DNA of 64,000 nucleotides, from positions 161,578-225,577 of the forward strand of contig NZ_JAURVN010000009.1 in the NCBI RefSeq assembly GCF_030655415.1, in the 5' to 3' direction. The position numbers and the translations under genes are program-made. The stretch is from Herminiimonas sp. (GTDB lineage: Bacteria; Pseudomonadota; Gammaproteobacteria; Burkholderiales; Burkholderiaceae). The notes under the pieces are model-generated. The model saw nothing but the letters and a program-made list of their open reading frames with translations. It searched no databases and was not told where the DNA came from. This document shows, piece by piece, positions 27,116-36,241 of the stretch; within the stretch, counting starts at the first letter, position 1; each line of letters begins with the position of its first letter.

Positions 27116-29683
27116 TTGGATAAGTTACAGACTCAAGTATTTAGTCGAGCAAGACCAATACGACTAGCCTTCTTTATCGATCTAACCGAAGCATCGCACC
27201 CAATAATTGATGCTATTTTTGAATATTGCTATTCAATTTGGGGCGGTCGATTTTCGCTGATCATACCTTGCGAGAACGGCGCACCCATTCCAGAATTTCT
27301 TCCTTGGTTAAAGGCATTTGATCCCGATGTCATATATTCATATGTAGAAATATCCGAGCCAAAACAACAAGAACTTCATTCGACCTTTTATCCCTCAGCA
27401 CTTCAACACCATCGCTTCGGCAACGGCGATGCGGATCATATAAACCGTATTCCCAATATATCAATTTCGCCGTTAGTCGTTGAGACGATCTTACCAATTG
27501 TTGGAGTTGGTCCATTTGGCGGCATACGTGACAACCGAATTATTGGGGCAATCGGGCGCATGGAAACCGATAGGTTTCTAGGCGATAGCTTTGGCGCTCC
27601 TCGTCCCCAATTAAGAAACGCAATGCAAAACATGTTGGCCGACTACGGCTCAATGTTGCTTGTGATTGGAGATGATGAAGCACAACCAAGACAGCACCAT
27701 ATTCGCAACAATGAAATAACGCTACCCGACTCAAATTCACTACTCATGCAAATGGCTGCAAATCGCCAAATTCGTGGCGTTGCGCAGTTATCCGCTTTTT
27801 CTGCACCAAGACTTGATCTCCACTCAGCGCATTGGGGTAATAGCTTCAACATTGTCATTAGCGATACTGTCTCTGATCGAGTCTTGTATTGGAACGCAAG
27901 ATCATTAATGCCTGCTTGGCGAGATGGAAACGACGTCGATCTCTGCATCCCGCGCGCAAATTTTAATGATCAGCCCTTTGTTGCTTCACTGCGTGAATTT
28001 CTAAATCGTCGAAATTATGTAAGTGGGAATAACAACGGCGGCCCGCATAGGGTGACGTTACGTTCAGTGAGTATTCAAAACGAAGAACTACAGATAATCG
28101 CAGAACAAATGCGACAAGGCCAAAGCTGGAATACCTATAACCATGAAAATATAAGACGGGTCGCGGATTGCATACCGGAACAGCAAGCACTTGATCGTGC
28201 AAATTTCACGAATGGGCAACAAGGCTTCCATTCGCCTAAGCTGTGGGTCGAGTCATTTTCGATTGGCAACGAACTACGTCTCACAGCCAAAGAACCCGAG
28301 CATCTTCGACAAATACCGCCAAGTCTCTTCAACCCGGCAATGGGCGCTTGGGCCATCGATTTGGATATTGAGAGAAATCTTGATCATTCTCCCTACTCAA
28401 ATTTGAGCCATCGCTGGCGGCTACCGCGTCGTTTACGTGTGACCCAAGCATTTCTAAATCACTATCAGATATCACAACCACATGGTGAGGTAGTTGGACC
28501 GAGGGTTTCAGCTGGCGGCCTTCTGACTCTCTATACCACTGCTAATGTCGACCCGCCCAAAATCAACTTACCAACGGATCGAGAAGCAATTGTGACGGGA
28601 CTTCAATCTGGAAATGACTGGATGCCTTTTCACCGGCAGGATCAAGGAATACCACCTCAACTCTGCCATCAAGCGAATCGATCAAGTGCTGGGCGTCATT
28701 TTTGGGGAGTCTATCAACTCTTTGGGGGAATGAATAAAGCTCGCTCGTTTTTTCTTCATGAATTTTGGCGAAAGCAATTGGAAAGTTATGGAGCAACCGA
28801 TCAGCGAACTGATATTCGTAAAGCAAAAATGCAGGCTGAGCTAATTCGACGCATCGGTCGTCATCAGCTTGATCTCGCTAACAATGAGCAATTGAATACG
28901 CTATCAGATATCGTACTGAAAGAGTCGGATGCCGTTCGAATCAGAGTTCGATCTCTCGATTGGACAACTTTTGAGAAGGACTTCAAAGCCCTGACCGAAC
29001 GATACAATATTGCAAATCCATCCCACGATCCTAATCATAACCAAGAGGAGGAAGATCGCTGGAATGCTCAGGCACTTCGCGAGTCGGTAGAAAATCTTTG
29101 CGAATTGGGCGTACTGCACCAGGGGTATGAACATAAATGCCGAAAATGCCTGCATCGCAGCTGGATCAGTATTGCAGACCTCAAAGCGAATATTGTCTGC
29201 GAGGTTTGCCATGATGTTAGGCCAGCCCCCGTAAGCAAAGCTTGGCAATTTAGATTGAATGGCTTTTTACGAGAGGCTCTTCAGCTACACGGAGTGGGGC
29301 CATTATTTTGGGTTTTAAGCCGCTACCAAAAAAACAATAGCAATTCTTTTTGGTTTGAAGGCCCCTTAGATATCTTTTTCGATCAAGAAACTGCCACCGC
29401 GGGAACACCGGAGACCGACATAGATTTGACTATGATAGACAATGGATTAGTGCGCATGTGCGAGGTCAAGCAATCAGAGCGCCATTTTGATGCTGCCGCT
29501 GTGGCACGCACAATGAAAAAATTGCATCCCGACATAGCTGTCATTGCCATAATGCAAGCTAATAGCCCAGTATTACAGCGTAAATTTGATCAATTTTCGG
29601 TAGCCCTCGCAGGTACCGGGATTAAACCCGAACTACTAACATTAGATGTTCAGCGGGACATTAAGGACTCACCATATTTTTGA
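27116..29683 (+). CDS. Large orphan protein with zinc-ribbon-like and PD-(D/E)XK nuclease-like C-terminus
   Basis: 855 residues, family not recognised. It starts at a TTG with GGAG six bases upstream. The N-terminal 100 residues (RLAFFIDLTEASHPIIDAI, FSLIIPCENG, DPDVIYSYVEI) suggest an alpha/beta Rossmann-like unit. The middle is long, polar and without membrane helices. Near the end lie C675-x2-C678-x16-C695-x2-C698, a likely zinc ribbon. A helical region and the pattern ETDIDL (766-771) then E783-V-K785 follow, which fits the D...ExK catalytic core of PD-(D/E)XK nucleases. The gene is visibly richer in A and T than glnS before it, which suggests horizontal acquisition. Nuclease activity and any defence role are inferences. 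Confidence 0.8.
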   Translation: MDKLQTQVFSRARPIRLAFFIDLTEASHPIIDAIFEYCYSIWGGRFSLIIPCENGAPIPEFLPWLKAFDPDVIYSYVEISEPKQQELHSTFYPSALQHHRFGNGDADHINRIPNISISPLVVETILPIVGVGPFGGIRDNRIIGAIGRMETDRFLGDSFGAPRPQLRNAMQNMLADYGSMLLVIGDDEAQPRQHHIRNNEITLPDSNSLLMQMAANRQIRGVAQLSAFSAPRLDLHSAHWGNSFNIVISDTVSDRVLYWNARSLMPAWRDGNDVDLCIPRANFNDQPFVASLREFLNRRNYVSGNNNGGPHRVTLRSVSIQNEELQIIAEQMRQGQSWNTYNHENIRRVADCIPEQQALDRANFTNGQQGFHSPKLWVESFSIGNELRLTAKEPEHLRQIPPSLFNPAMGAWAIDLDIERNLDHSPYSNLSHRWRLPRRLRVTQAFLNHYQISQPHGEVVGPRVSAGGLLTLYTTANVDPPKINLPTDREAIVTGLQSGNDWMPFHRQDQGIPPQLCHQANRSSAGRHFWGVYQLFGGMNKARSFFLHEFWRKQLESYGATDQRTDIRKAKMQAELIRRIGRHQLDLANNEQLNTLSDIVLKESDAVRIRVRSLDWTTFEKDFKALTERYNIANPSHDPNHNQEEEDRWNAQALRESVENLCELGVLHQGYEHKCRKCLHRSWISIADLKANIVCEVCHDVRPAPVSKAWQFRLNGFLREALQLHGVGPLFWVLSRYQKNNSNSFWFEGPLDIFFDQETATAGTPETDIDLTMIDNGLVRMCEVKQSERHFDAAAVARTMKKLHPDIAVIAIMQANSPVLQRKFDQFSVALAGTGIKPELLTLDVQRDIKDSPYF

Positions 29684-29766
29684 TTCAGTTCGCGCAGTGA
29701 GGGAAGCGTCACCAAATTCTATATGTGACATTAGCTAAATCTCTGAGCAACTGACAGGAGCTAAAA

Positions 29767-30222
29767 ATGAGCGCATTGACCGCTTTTCTTCACCACATCG
29801 CCTTCGTAGTGATCATGTTGATTTTATCGGCCGAAATGCTGATGCTCAAGCAGCCTCTAACACTAGCCTCCGCCAGAAAAATCCAGATATATGATGCAAT
29901 CTATGGCGTATCCGCCATCCTGATTCTGATCATCGGCAGTTTGCGCGTAATGTATTTTGAAAAAGGCGCTGACTACTACATGCATAGCGCGCCGTTCATC
30001 GCGAAGATAATTCTGTTCATCATCGTCGGCCTGATCTCCATCCATCCGACTATCACCTTCATCAAATGGGGCAAGTCACTCAAACAAGGCATCGTCCCTA
30101 CATTGACCGATGCGCAAAACCGCAAGCTGCGCATGATCATTCATGTGGAACTGACTTTGCTGGCGCTGATGATTCTGTGTGCTGCGATGATGGCCAAAGG
30201 CATAGGCTACCTAGGTAGCTAA
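29767..30222 (+). CDS. DUF2214-family membrane protein
   Basis: 151 residues with four membrane helices. It begins MSALTAFLHHIAFVVIMLILSAEM and includes IYGVSAILILIIGSLRVMYFEKGADYYMHSAPFIAKI, typical of DUF2214 (unknown function). A His pair in helix 1 and Arg/His residues at helix ends recall small haem-associated or redox membrane proteins, but nothing proves this. AGGAG precedes the ATG. It resumes the normal chromosomal composition after the AT-rich orphan. Confidence 0.8.
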   Translation: MSALTAFLHHIAFVVIMLILSAEMLMLKQPLTLASARKIQIYDAIYGVSAILILIIGSLRVMYFEKGADYYMHSAPFIAKIILFIIVGLISIHPTITFIKWGKSLKQGIVPTLTDAQNRKLRMIIHVELTLLALMILCAAMMAKGIGYLGS

Positions 30223-30360
30223 ATACAGTGCAATTAGATAGGCCTGGCCTCTGGCTATAATCGCGGCTACAGCAAACAAAAAAGCCGCGCAACTTTCTCG
30301 CCTTTCTCGGCGCGTTGAAGGTCAATTCAAGCCCACCACTCGCATCACCTTAAGGCATCA

Positions 30361-30744
30361 ATGAAATACTTTTTCAAACTGGTACGACTGATACTTGGCC
30401 CTTTTTTACTTCTGAAAGAACAACTGAGCAAACCCAAGGGCTTGGTTCGCAGCGCCGCTGATCAGGCACGCGTCGATGCGGAATGCCAGCAACTGGCCTT
30501 GTATCAATTTACTACCTGCCCGTTTTGTATCAAGGTGCGCCAGGAAATGCGCCGGCTGTCATTGAATGTAGAACAGCACGATGCTCAGCATTCAGCAGAA
30601 AATCGTCAAGCTCTGTTAGCGCAAGGTGGTAGCAGCAAAGTACCGTGCCTGAAGATCGTCGACGCAGATAATCAAACCCGCTGGTTGTACAACTCACGCG
30701 AGATCATCGCCTATCTGCAACAGCGCTTTGCAGTCGCCCACTAA
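30361..30744 (+). CDS. Membrane-anchored glutaredoxin-like protein
   Basis: 127 residues. A hydrophobic N-terminal segment (FFKLVRLILGPFLLL) probably anchors it. The glutaredoxin fold follows with the redox motif C53-P-F-C56, KVPCLKIVD (cis-Pro loop) and LYNSREIIAYLQQRF. It likely reduces disulfides or glutathionylated proteins near the membrane. A TATAAT at 30256-30261 about 100 bases upstream is a probable -10 element; the -35 is poor. A CGCGGCT/AGCCGCG hairpin (30262-30289) would lie at the start of that transcript. Confidence 0.87.
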   Translation: MKYFFKLVRLILGPFLLLKEQLSKPKGLVRSAADQARVDAECQQLALYQFTTCPFCIKVRQEMRRLSLNVEQHDAQHSAENRQALLAQGGSSKVPCLKIVDADNQTRWLYNSREIIAYLQQRFAVAH

Positions 30745-30763
30745 TCCACTGCCATCCTTGATT

Positions 30764-32275
30764 ATGCGAATCAAACAATTGAAGCATTTGTTATCTGCAC
30801 TGCTGTTGTCACTGCCGCTATCAGTAGGTGCTGCAGTCGGTACAACGATTGATACATCGTTCTCGTTTATTGATGATCAAATCGCGGCGCATCAGGGACA
30901 AAGTGGCATCTACGTATTGGATAGCGGCGCAGAGGCTTTAATGGCTAGAGCCTGGTTGGCAGATCATGCACAGCAGACTATCGAAGTGCAGTACTTCATC
31001 TGGAGCACGGACAACATCGGCGCCCTTGCAGCCGAAGCATTGCTGCGCGCTGCGAAGCGCGGCGTGCAGGTCAACGTGATCGTTGACGATTTACTGATCG
31101 ATGCAGAAGACAAGACCTTGATCGCATTGTCACGACATCCAAATATCGATATCCGCATCTACAATCCCAAAAATTCAGTCGGCGTCCCTTTGCAAAAACG
31201 TGTGCTCAATCTTGCCACCGATTTTCGCGGTGTGAATCAGCGCATGCACAACAAGACATTTATCGTTGACGGCAAAGTGGCGATCACCGGCGGACGCAAT
31301 ATGGCCGCCGAATATTACGATTACCACCAGGAATTCAACTTTCGCGACCGCGATGCCTTGCTGCTAGGCGAAGTGGTGACGACCATGCAATTCAGCTTCA
31401 GGGAATTTTGGGAAAGCGAGCTCAGCGTACCAGTCGCACAGCGCTACAACGGTTTGGGCCTGATGAAAAAACATGTGGAAATCGATGAAAATGAAGTCAT
31501 CGGCATTCAGAAAAAACTGCATGAATACGCAGAATCGCCTAGCAACTTTGCTACCGAGGTCCGCAATGCCATTAATGAGGTCGGGCCAACATCGCAACGC
31601 ATGACAGCTCAGATTGCGTGGGGCAAAGCGGATTTCATCAGCGACAAACCGGGCAAGAATGACAGTCTGAATAGTTTGAGTGGCGGCGGCTTCTCCACCA
31701 CAGCGCTGGCGCAATTGATAGAAGACGCGCAGGAAAGTATCGTTATCCAGTCGCCTTATCTCGTCATGTCGGACGCTGCCCTGGAGTTATTTAAACGAGC
31801 GAGAGCACGTGGAGTGCAGATACGCATCAACACCAATTCGCTGGCGTCCACCGACAATTTGCCTGCGTTCAGCGGTTATCGAAATCAGCGAAAAGAATTG
31901 CTGGGCATCGGCCTCGAAATCTTTGAGTACAAACCCGATGCGGCGACACAGCGCCAACTGATGCAAAAATCAGGAACAGTGAGCGTTACGCAACCAACAA
32001 CCGCGCTCCATGCCAAAACCCTGATTGTCGATTCAAAAATAGCTTACATCGGTACCTTCAATCTTGACCCGCGCTCAGAAAACTTGAATACCGAAGCCGG
32101 TGTGATTATTTACAACGAAGAATTGGCGCAAAAGATCGAGGCCGTGATCGAAGTAGATATGCAAGCAGAGAACAGTTGGAACGCGGCCACTGATGATCCT
32201 GATCAATATGTGCCCATTACCAAACGCAGTAAATTGCGCATGTTTCAGATGATGCCGATTAAACCTTTGTTGTAA
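30764..32275 (+). CDS. Phospholipase D / cardiolipin synthase-like protein (ClsC type)
   Basis: About 503 residues with a signal peptide (MRIKQLKHLLSALLLSLPLSVGAA). Two HKD motifs are present: MHNKTFIVDGKVAITGGRN and LHAKTLIVDSKIAYIGTFNLDPRS. This layout is that of the PLD superfamily, closest to ClsC/YmdC-like cardiolipin synthases, which transfer a phosphatidyl group between lipids. The ATG at 30764 is preferred over an in-frame TTG inside the glutaredoxin gene. It converges on the secreted protein that follows. Confidence 0.88.
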   Translation: MRIKQLKHLLSALLLSLPLSVGAAVGTTIDTSFSFIDDQIAAHQGQSGIYVLDSGAEALMARAWLADHAQQTIEVQYFIWSTDNIGALAAEALLRAAKRGVQVNVIVDDLLIDAEDKTLIALSRHPNIDIRIYNPKNSVGVPLQKRVLNLATDFRGVNQRMHNKTFIVDGKVAITGGRNMAAEYYDYHQEFNFRDRDALLLGEVVTTMQFSFREFWESELSVPVAQRYNGLGLMKKHVEIDENEVIGIQKKLHEYAESPSNFATEVRNAINEVGPTSQRMTAQIAWGKADFISDKPGKNDSLNSLSGGGFSTTALAQLIEDAQESIVIQSPYLVMSDAALELFKRARARGVQIRINTNSLASTDNLPAFSGYRNQRKELLGIGLEIFEYKPDAATQRQLMQKSGTVSVTQPTTALHAKTLIVDSKIAYIGTFNLDPRSENLNTEAGVIIYNEELAQKIEAVIEVDMQAENSWNAATDDPDQYVPITKRSKLRMFQMMPIKPLL

Positions 32276-32306
32276 ATCGCGCTGGATAGTAGCGATTAAC
32301 TCTCGT

Positions 32307-32705
32307 CTACTTTGCCTTGACGCTCAATGTGTATTTAGCGACCTCATCGCGCCTCGCTGCATTACGCATCATGTACACACGGATCGTGCAGACGCCACTG
32401 ACAGGAATCACGCTCTCGTAAGTATTCCCTGAAGTCGAGCCGATAAACATGGCTTCGCTTGCGCCCGGAGCGGTGACGTTGAAATAGCTGGAGGTATTGC
32501 TGGTTTTGAGATTGACGCTCAGCGTCTGTCCAGCTGAAATCTGCACGGTGTGATCGGCGGTTTCGTAACCGGTGATCTTGCCTTTGATGATCCTGGATGT
32601 CTCGTTCTGTGTCGCGTGCACTGCTACGCCGCCAAGTTGCTCAGCCGCGACGACTGGCATGCTGAGCGACAAGGCCGTGAGTAAAGCAATTGAATTATTC
32701 CGCAT
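32307..32705 (-). CDS. Secreted protein resembling PliG-type lysozyme inhibitors
   Basis: 132 residues with a signal peptide (MRNNSIALLTALSLSMPVVA). The mature part is a small beta-rich domain: IKGKITGYETADHTVQISAGQTL, then VSGVCTIRVYMMRNAARRDE and YTLSVKAK. That last segment resembles the C-terminal part of E. coli PliG, the periplasmic inhibitor of g-type lysozyme, as I recall it. Similarity to generic pre-peptidase C-terminal domains cannot be excluded. The ATG at 32705 has AGGAAAGGA upstream. It is the last gene of a MerR-glycosyltransferase unit. Confidence 0.65.
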   Translation of the reverse strand: MRNNSIALLTALSLSMPVVAAEQLGGVAVHATQNETSRIIKGKITGYETADHTVQISAGQTLSVNLKTSNTSSYFNVTAPGASEAMFIGSTSGNTYESVIPVSGVCTIRVYMMRNAARRDEVAKYTLSVKAK

Positions 32706-32746
32706 GATTTTCCTTTCCTGTATCGGCTTGCCAGACGCCAAAGAAG

Positions 32747-33991
32747 TCATCGACTAAAACGCTGTTCTATCAATTGTATGGCACGTGCCACGCCATCTTC
32801 CTGCTGCATGGCGCGGCCGATTTCTGTCGCTCGGTGCTGTATGGTATTTGATTGCAGCGTGGTGCGCAGCGCTTCTGCCAACTGATCCGGCGTAACGGTA
32901 TTGCGATGCAGAACAGTCCCTGCCATACCGGCGCGGCGTAATTCATCACCCCAGAACTGCTGATCAAAAGCGTGCTCGACCACGATGGACGGTCGGCCGG
33001 ATCGCGCGGATGAATGCGTAGTTCCCGCGCCGCCGTGATGCACGATGGCGGCACATTTCGGGAACACTTGCGCATGCGGTGCGCGACCGCAGCGGAAGAT
33101 ATCCGGCGACGTTTTGCCCGGCCAATCCGACTGGATGATGGCGCGACAGCCAACCAAAGTCAAAGCATCCGTCATCAAGGAATCGAAGGACTCTGCCTGA
33201 AATTGCGCCAACGATCCAAACGTCATATACACAGGCGGCGGCCCGGCCTGCAAAAATTCCTGCAAGCCCGGCGGCAAGGCAATCGGATGATCGTCTTGCG
33301 GATAATGCAGATCGCCACAGAGGTGAATGTAGTCGGCCCAGTCGGCACGGCGCGGACTCAATGCCGGACTGGATGCAATCAGGGTCAGGTCCTTTGACAG
33401 ATACAACTGGTCTTGTAAACTTTTTAGCGGGGGCAATCCTTCGCGGATACGTAATGCTTCGGCATGCGCAAACATTTTTTTGCGTCCGACATAGTCACCC
33501 AGCTTCCAGGTCAGACCGTTGAAAAATTTTCCGAAGTTGGGGCCGAACAGCGGGATCTCTTTGGTGCGCATCGCCAGCGGTGCGAGCGCAACCGAGACGC
33601 GCGGACGGCCGCTTAATTCTGCCGCAGTCAACAGCGTGTGATTGACCATGTGACCGATGACGATGTCGTTGTCAGCACATAGCGATTGTGATGCTGCGTA
33701 CATCGCTTCCAGCGCTGGATCAAAGTAATGCTGCATCACCAGCACAAACTGCTTCATCGGATCGTTGGTGAGGACGATGTCTTGCAGCACGGGATTGAGT
33801 CCGCCATCAAATCCATCGTAAGCGGACATCGCGACAAAACCACCGGCGGCGGCATACGTTGCGTAGTCTTTGCCATCGACGGTGGTGTACGCAATCGTGA
33901 CCTGATGCCCCACTCCTTGCAGGCCATGCGCCAGCGCCATGAAGGGCAGAATGTCGCCATCGGTGCCCCAGGTCTGTATGCCGATCTTCAT
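32747..33991 (-). CDS. GT1/UGT-type glycosyltransferase
   Basis: 414 residues. The N-terminal domain opens MKIGIQTWGTDGDILPFMALAHGLQ, as in macrolide, sterol and rhamnolipid GT-B enzymes. The C-terminal nucleotide-sugar site is intact: AAIVHHGGAGTTHSSARSGRPSIVVEHAFDQQFWGDELRRAG. It transfers a sugar to a small lipophilic acceptor, unidentified here. GAGGAAA precedes the ATG. It follows the MerR regulator by 37 bases, so both are probably co-transcribed. Confidence 0.88.
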   Translation of the reverse strand: MKIGIQTWGTDGDILPFMALAHGLQGVGHQVTIAYTTVDGKDYATYAAAGGFVAMSAYDGFDGGLNPVLQDIVLTNDPMKQFVLVMQHYFDPALEAMYAASQSLCADNDIVIGHMVNHTLLTAAELSGRPRVSVALAPLAMRTKEIPLFGPNFGKFFNGLTWKLGDYVGRKKMFAHAEALRIREGLPPLKSLQDQLYLSKDLTLIASSPALSPRRADWADYIHLCGDLHYPQDDHPIALPPGLQEFLQAGPPPVYMTFGSLAQFQAESFDSLMTDALTLVGCRAIIQSDWPGKTSPDIFRCGRAPHAQVFPKCAAIVHHGGAGTTHSSARSGRPSIVVEHAFDQQFWGDELRRAGMAGTVLHRNTVTPDQLAEALRTTLQSNTIQHRATEIGRAMQQEDGVARAIQLIEQRFSR

Positions 33992-34028
33992 GTCAATTTC
34001 CTCAAGGATGGAAGACGAGCGCTAGTCG

Positions 34029-35000
34029 TTAATACTGCAGTCCCTCGGCCTGCGCCAATCGTGCCATCGCCACTTCCAGAATATTCCTTGCCTGCCCTGC
34101 CGCACGACCCAGCTCCTGATGCAATTGCGCATCGTCGGCGTTGCGTGACAGGCATTGCGCGCTGTAGCGCTCAAAGCTGCTGATCATGAGCAGTATCTCG
34201 GCGAGATGACGCGGGCATTCGCATCCGACGGTATTGCTGGCTGTGGTGAAGCTGGTGAGTACATCGTCATCAAATCTTGGTGGGCTTGGTTCTGCTCCCT
34301 GCTCGACATTCAACGCGACGCGTTGTCCTGCCAGAACGGTGCGGCATAGTACGACCAGCTCGCCGATGTCGGCAGGTACGCGCACGACTAGGCAATTGTT
34401 CATGCGCAATTGACGGATGACGGCACTCGGGCAAAAGCGATACATCACCACCACTGCTTGCACATCCGCTACCTGCCGCGCCTGTTCGATCAGCGGCACC
34501 GCGGATTCGTCCAGCTCAGCAATTTCAACCACCAATACTTCAGCGCCGGCGTTCGGCAACACTGACATGGCGTCGACTAAAGTGACGCTGGTGCAGCGGA
34601 TGTCGAGCGATAGATTGTCGCGGCCGGTTGTCGCCAGCCGTTCCTTCAATCGTTGACCGACCAGTGCAACGCGGATCGGACCTGCGCGATGCACCTGTTC
34701 GGATGTATGAGTACGCGCCAACTCTTCCAGTTGCGCGATCTGCAAACCGGCAATCAAGCCGATGGAGTGTCCCTGATCCACCAGGTTTTTAAGCAGGCGC
34801 AAACGATTCACCTGCTCCACTGTATAGAGACGTTGTCCGCGGTCGGATCGCTGCGTATCTGATAGCTCGTAGCGTCGCTCCCATACGCGCAGCGTTTCGA
34901 CGGAAAGGCCGGCCAGACGTGCCGCCGTACCGCTACGGTAAGCGGACCCTGCGCTGTCTTCTTGTACCGCCGCACTTGTTTCTTTGACTGGCTTTTTCAT
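34029..35000 (-). CDS. MerR-family regulator with a long C-terminal domain
   Basis: 323 residues. The N-terminal winged helix reads YRSGTAARLAGLSVETLRVWERRYEL and DRGQRLYTVEQVNRLRLLKNLVDQGHSIGLIAGL, the form seen in CarH/LitR-type light and B12 regulators. The C-terminal part (IRVALVGQRLKERL, AEVLVVEIAELDES) has Rossmann-like strands, but I find no DxHxxG cobalamin motif, so B12 binding is unlikely. It probably controls the fasciclin gene (divergent, 171 bases away) and/or the glycosyltransferase behind it. An in-frame TTG 24 bases upstream is an alternative start. Confidence 0.82.
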   Translation of the reverse strand: MKKPVKETSAAVQEDSAGSAYRSGTAARLAGLSVETLRVWERRYELSDTQRSDRGQRLYTVEQVNRLRLLKNLVDQGHSIGLIAGLQIAQLEELARTHTSEQVHRAGPIRVALVGQRLKERLATTGRDNLSLDIRCTSVTLVDAMSVLPNAGAEVLVVEIAELDESAVPLIEQARQVADVQAVVVMYRFCPSAVIRQLRMNNCLVVRVPADIGELVVLCRTVLAGQRVALNVEQGAEPSPPRFDDDVLTSFTTASNTVGCECPRHLAEILLMISSFERYSAQCLSRNADDAQLHQELGRAAGQARNILEVAMARLAQAEGLQY

Positions 35001-35171
35001 ATTTGACCCGATGTTGAACCGCAATGTGTTGATTGTATCGGTTCAATTGATGGACAACAAGCGATGTCGTGGCTACAGTACATAAACGCCATGTCTATTT
35101 TGTACGTGGTAACGACTACGTGTTACTTGCAATACCCAAAGCAATTTTCCCTTACTCTGAATGGAGACAAA

Positions 35172-35630
35172 ATGAAAAAACTTTTGATTGGTACAGCTTT
35201 CGCTTTTGCAGTTGGTATGAGTCACGCAGCAGATATCGTCGATACGGCGAAATCAGCAGGCTCGTTTAACACGCTGGTTACTGCCGTGCAGGCAGCTGGA
35301 TTGGTTGATACATTGAAGGGCCCAGGTCCGTTCACCGTGTTCGCACCAACTGACGAAGCATTCGCAAAAATCCCGAAAGCAAAACTGGACGCGCTGTTGA
35401 AAGACAAGGCTGCATTGACCAAAGTGCTGACGTATCACGTCGTCGCTGGCAAAATCATGGCAGCAGATGTTAAAGCTGGCAACGTGAAAACCGTCGAAGG
35501 CTCCAGCCTGAAGGTCACCACCACCGGTGGCAAGGTCAAAGTTGACAATGCCAACGTCGTCAAAACTGATATCGCTGCTGACAATGGCGTCATCCACGTC
35601 ATCGATACAGTGATCATGCCGAAGATGTAA
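35172..35630 (+). CDS. Secreted fasciclin (FAS1) domain protein
   Basis: 152 residues: signal peptide ([19 protein letters not shown]) and one FAS1 domain. The H1 box is [17 protein letters not shown], the YH motif is LTYHVVAGK and H2 is [15 protein letters not shown]1 proteins mediate adhesion or matrix contacts, usually outside the inner membrane. GGAG precedes the ATG at good spacing. The MerR regulator is divergent, and a strong terminator follows. Confidence 0.93.
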   Translation: MKKLLIGTAFAFAVGMSHAADIVDTAKSAGSFNTLVTAVQAAGLVDTLKGPGPFTVFAPTDEAFAKIPKAKLDALLKDKAALTKVLTYHVVAGKIMAADVKAGNVKTVEGSSLKVTTTGGKVKVDNANVVKTDIAADNGVIHVIDTVIMPKM

Positions 35631-35695
35631 ATGGCTTGCGCATGCGCTGTTGCGTGAACTGAATCCAGATCGTGCACAGCAAATGCGAAAGATAC

Positions 35696-35725
35696 AAAAA
35701 GCCTCCGACTTGTCGGGGGCTTTTT
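35696..35725 (+). terminator. Terminator after the fasciclin gene
   Basis: AAAAAGCCTCCGAC / GTCGGGGGCTTTTT forms a long stem (one T-G pair, two-base TT apex) ending in five Ts, 65 bases past the stop. Confidence 0.9.
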
Positions 35726-35790
35726 CATTAGAGAGATCGACACATCACCTGACCATACAAGCATTTGCGATGTGGTTTTACAATATCGGC

Positions 35791-36186
35791 ATGAAACTCG
35801 ATCACGTTACCGTTACTACGCCGTACCTCGATACCGCACGGCATTTCTTTTGCCACATCGTTGGCCTGACTGAAGGCGAGCGGCCACCGTTTCGCTTTGA
35901 TGGTCATTGGCTGTATCACGATGGCAAACCTGTTGTGCATCTGGTCAAGTCCAACTCTGATTTGCCACCAGCCAAACTCGCATCGCGCATCGATCACATT
36001 GCTTTTCGCGTTGTAAGTGATGACGAATGGCAGCAACTCATTGCGCGATTGGAAGCCGACAGCATCGAATATCGCGCCAGCGAAGTGCCGGGCTCGGGTG
36101 AGCGGCAATTGTTTGTCGCCCCCGTACCCGGCGTGATGATTGAATTTGTGACGGCTGAAGCTGGAGTGGAACAAGTACGAAGTTAA
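35791..36186 (+). CDS. Glyoxalase/VOC-fold protein
   Basis: 131 residues. It opens MKLDHVTVTTPYLDTARHFFCHIVGLTEGERPPF and has IDHIAFRV and PVPGVMIEFVTAEA, so both halves of a VOC domain are visible, with His and Glu metal-ligand candidates. It could be a glyoxalase-, dioxygenase- or resistance-type enzyme; the substrate is unknown. The frame is open further upstream across the fasciclin terminator, but translation from there is unlikely. Confidence 0.8.
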   Translation: MKLDHVTVTTPYLDTARHFFCHIVGLTEGERPPFRFDGHWLYHDGKPVVHLVKSNSDLPPAKLASRIDHIAFRVVSDDEWQQLIARLEADSIEYRASEVPGSGERQLFVAPVPGVMIEFVTAEAGVEQVRS

Positions 36187-36241
36187 GCAAACTTTAGCAA
36201 GTCAGGAGCAAGTCATTTACCAATGAATCACAGGTGGGTCT

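Noticed and set aside
27077..29766. Insertion of the orphan gene by a transposon
   Set aside because: I found no terminal inverted repeats, target duplications, transposase or integrase at either side, so the mode of acquisition is open.
34029..35000. A B12-dependent photoreceptor of the CarH/LitR type
   Set aside because: The DxHxxG cobalamin-binding motif is not present in the C-terminal domain, and no carotenoid or photolyase genes lie nearby.
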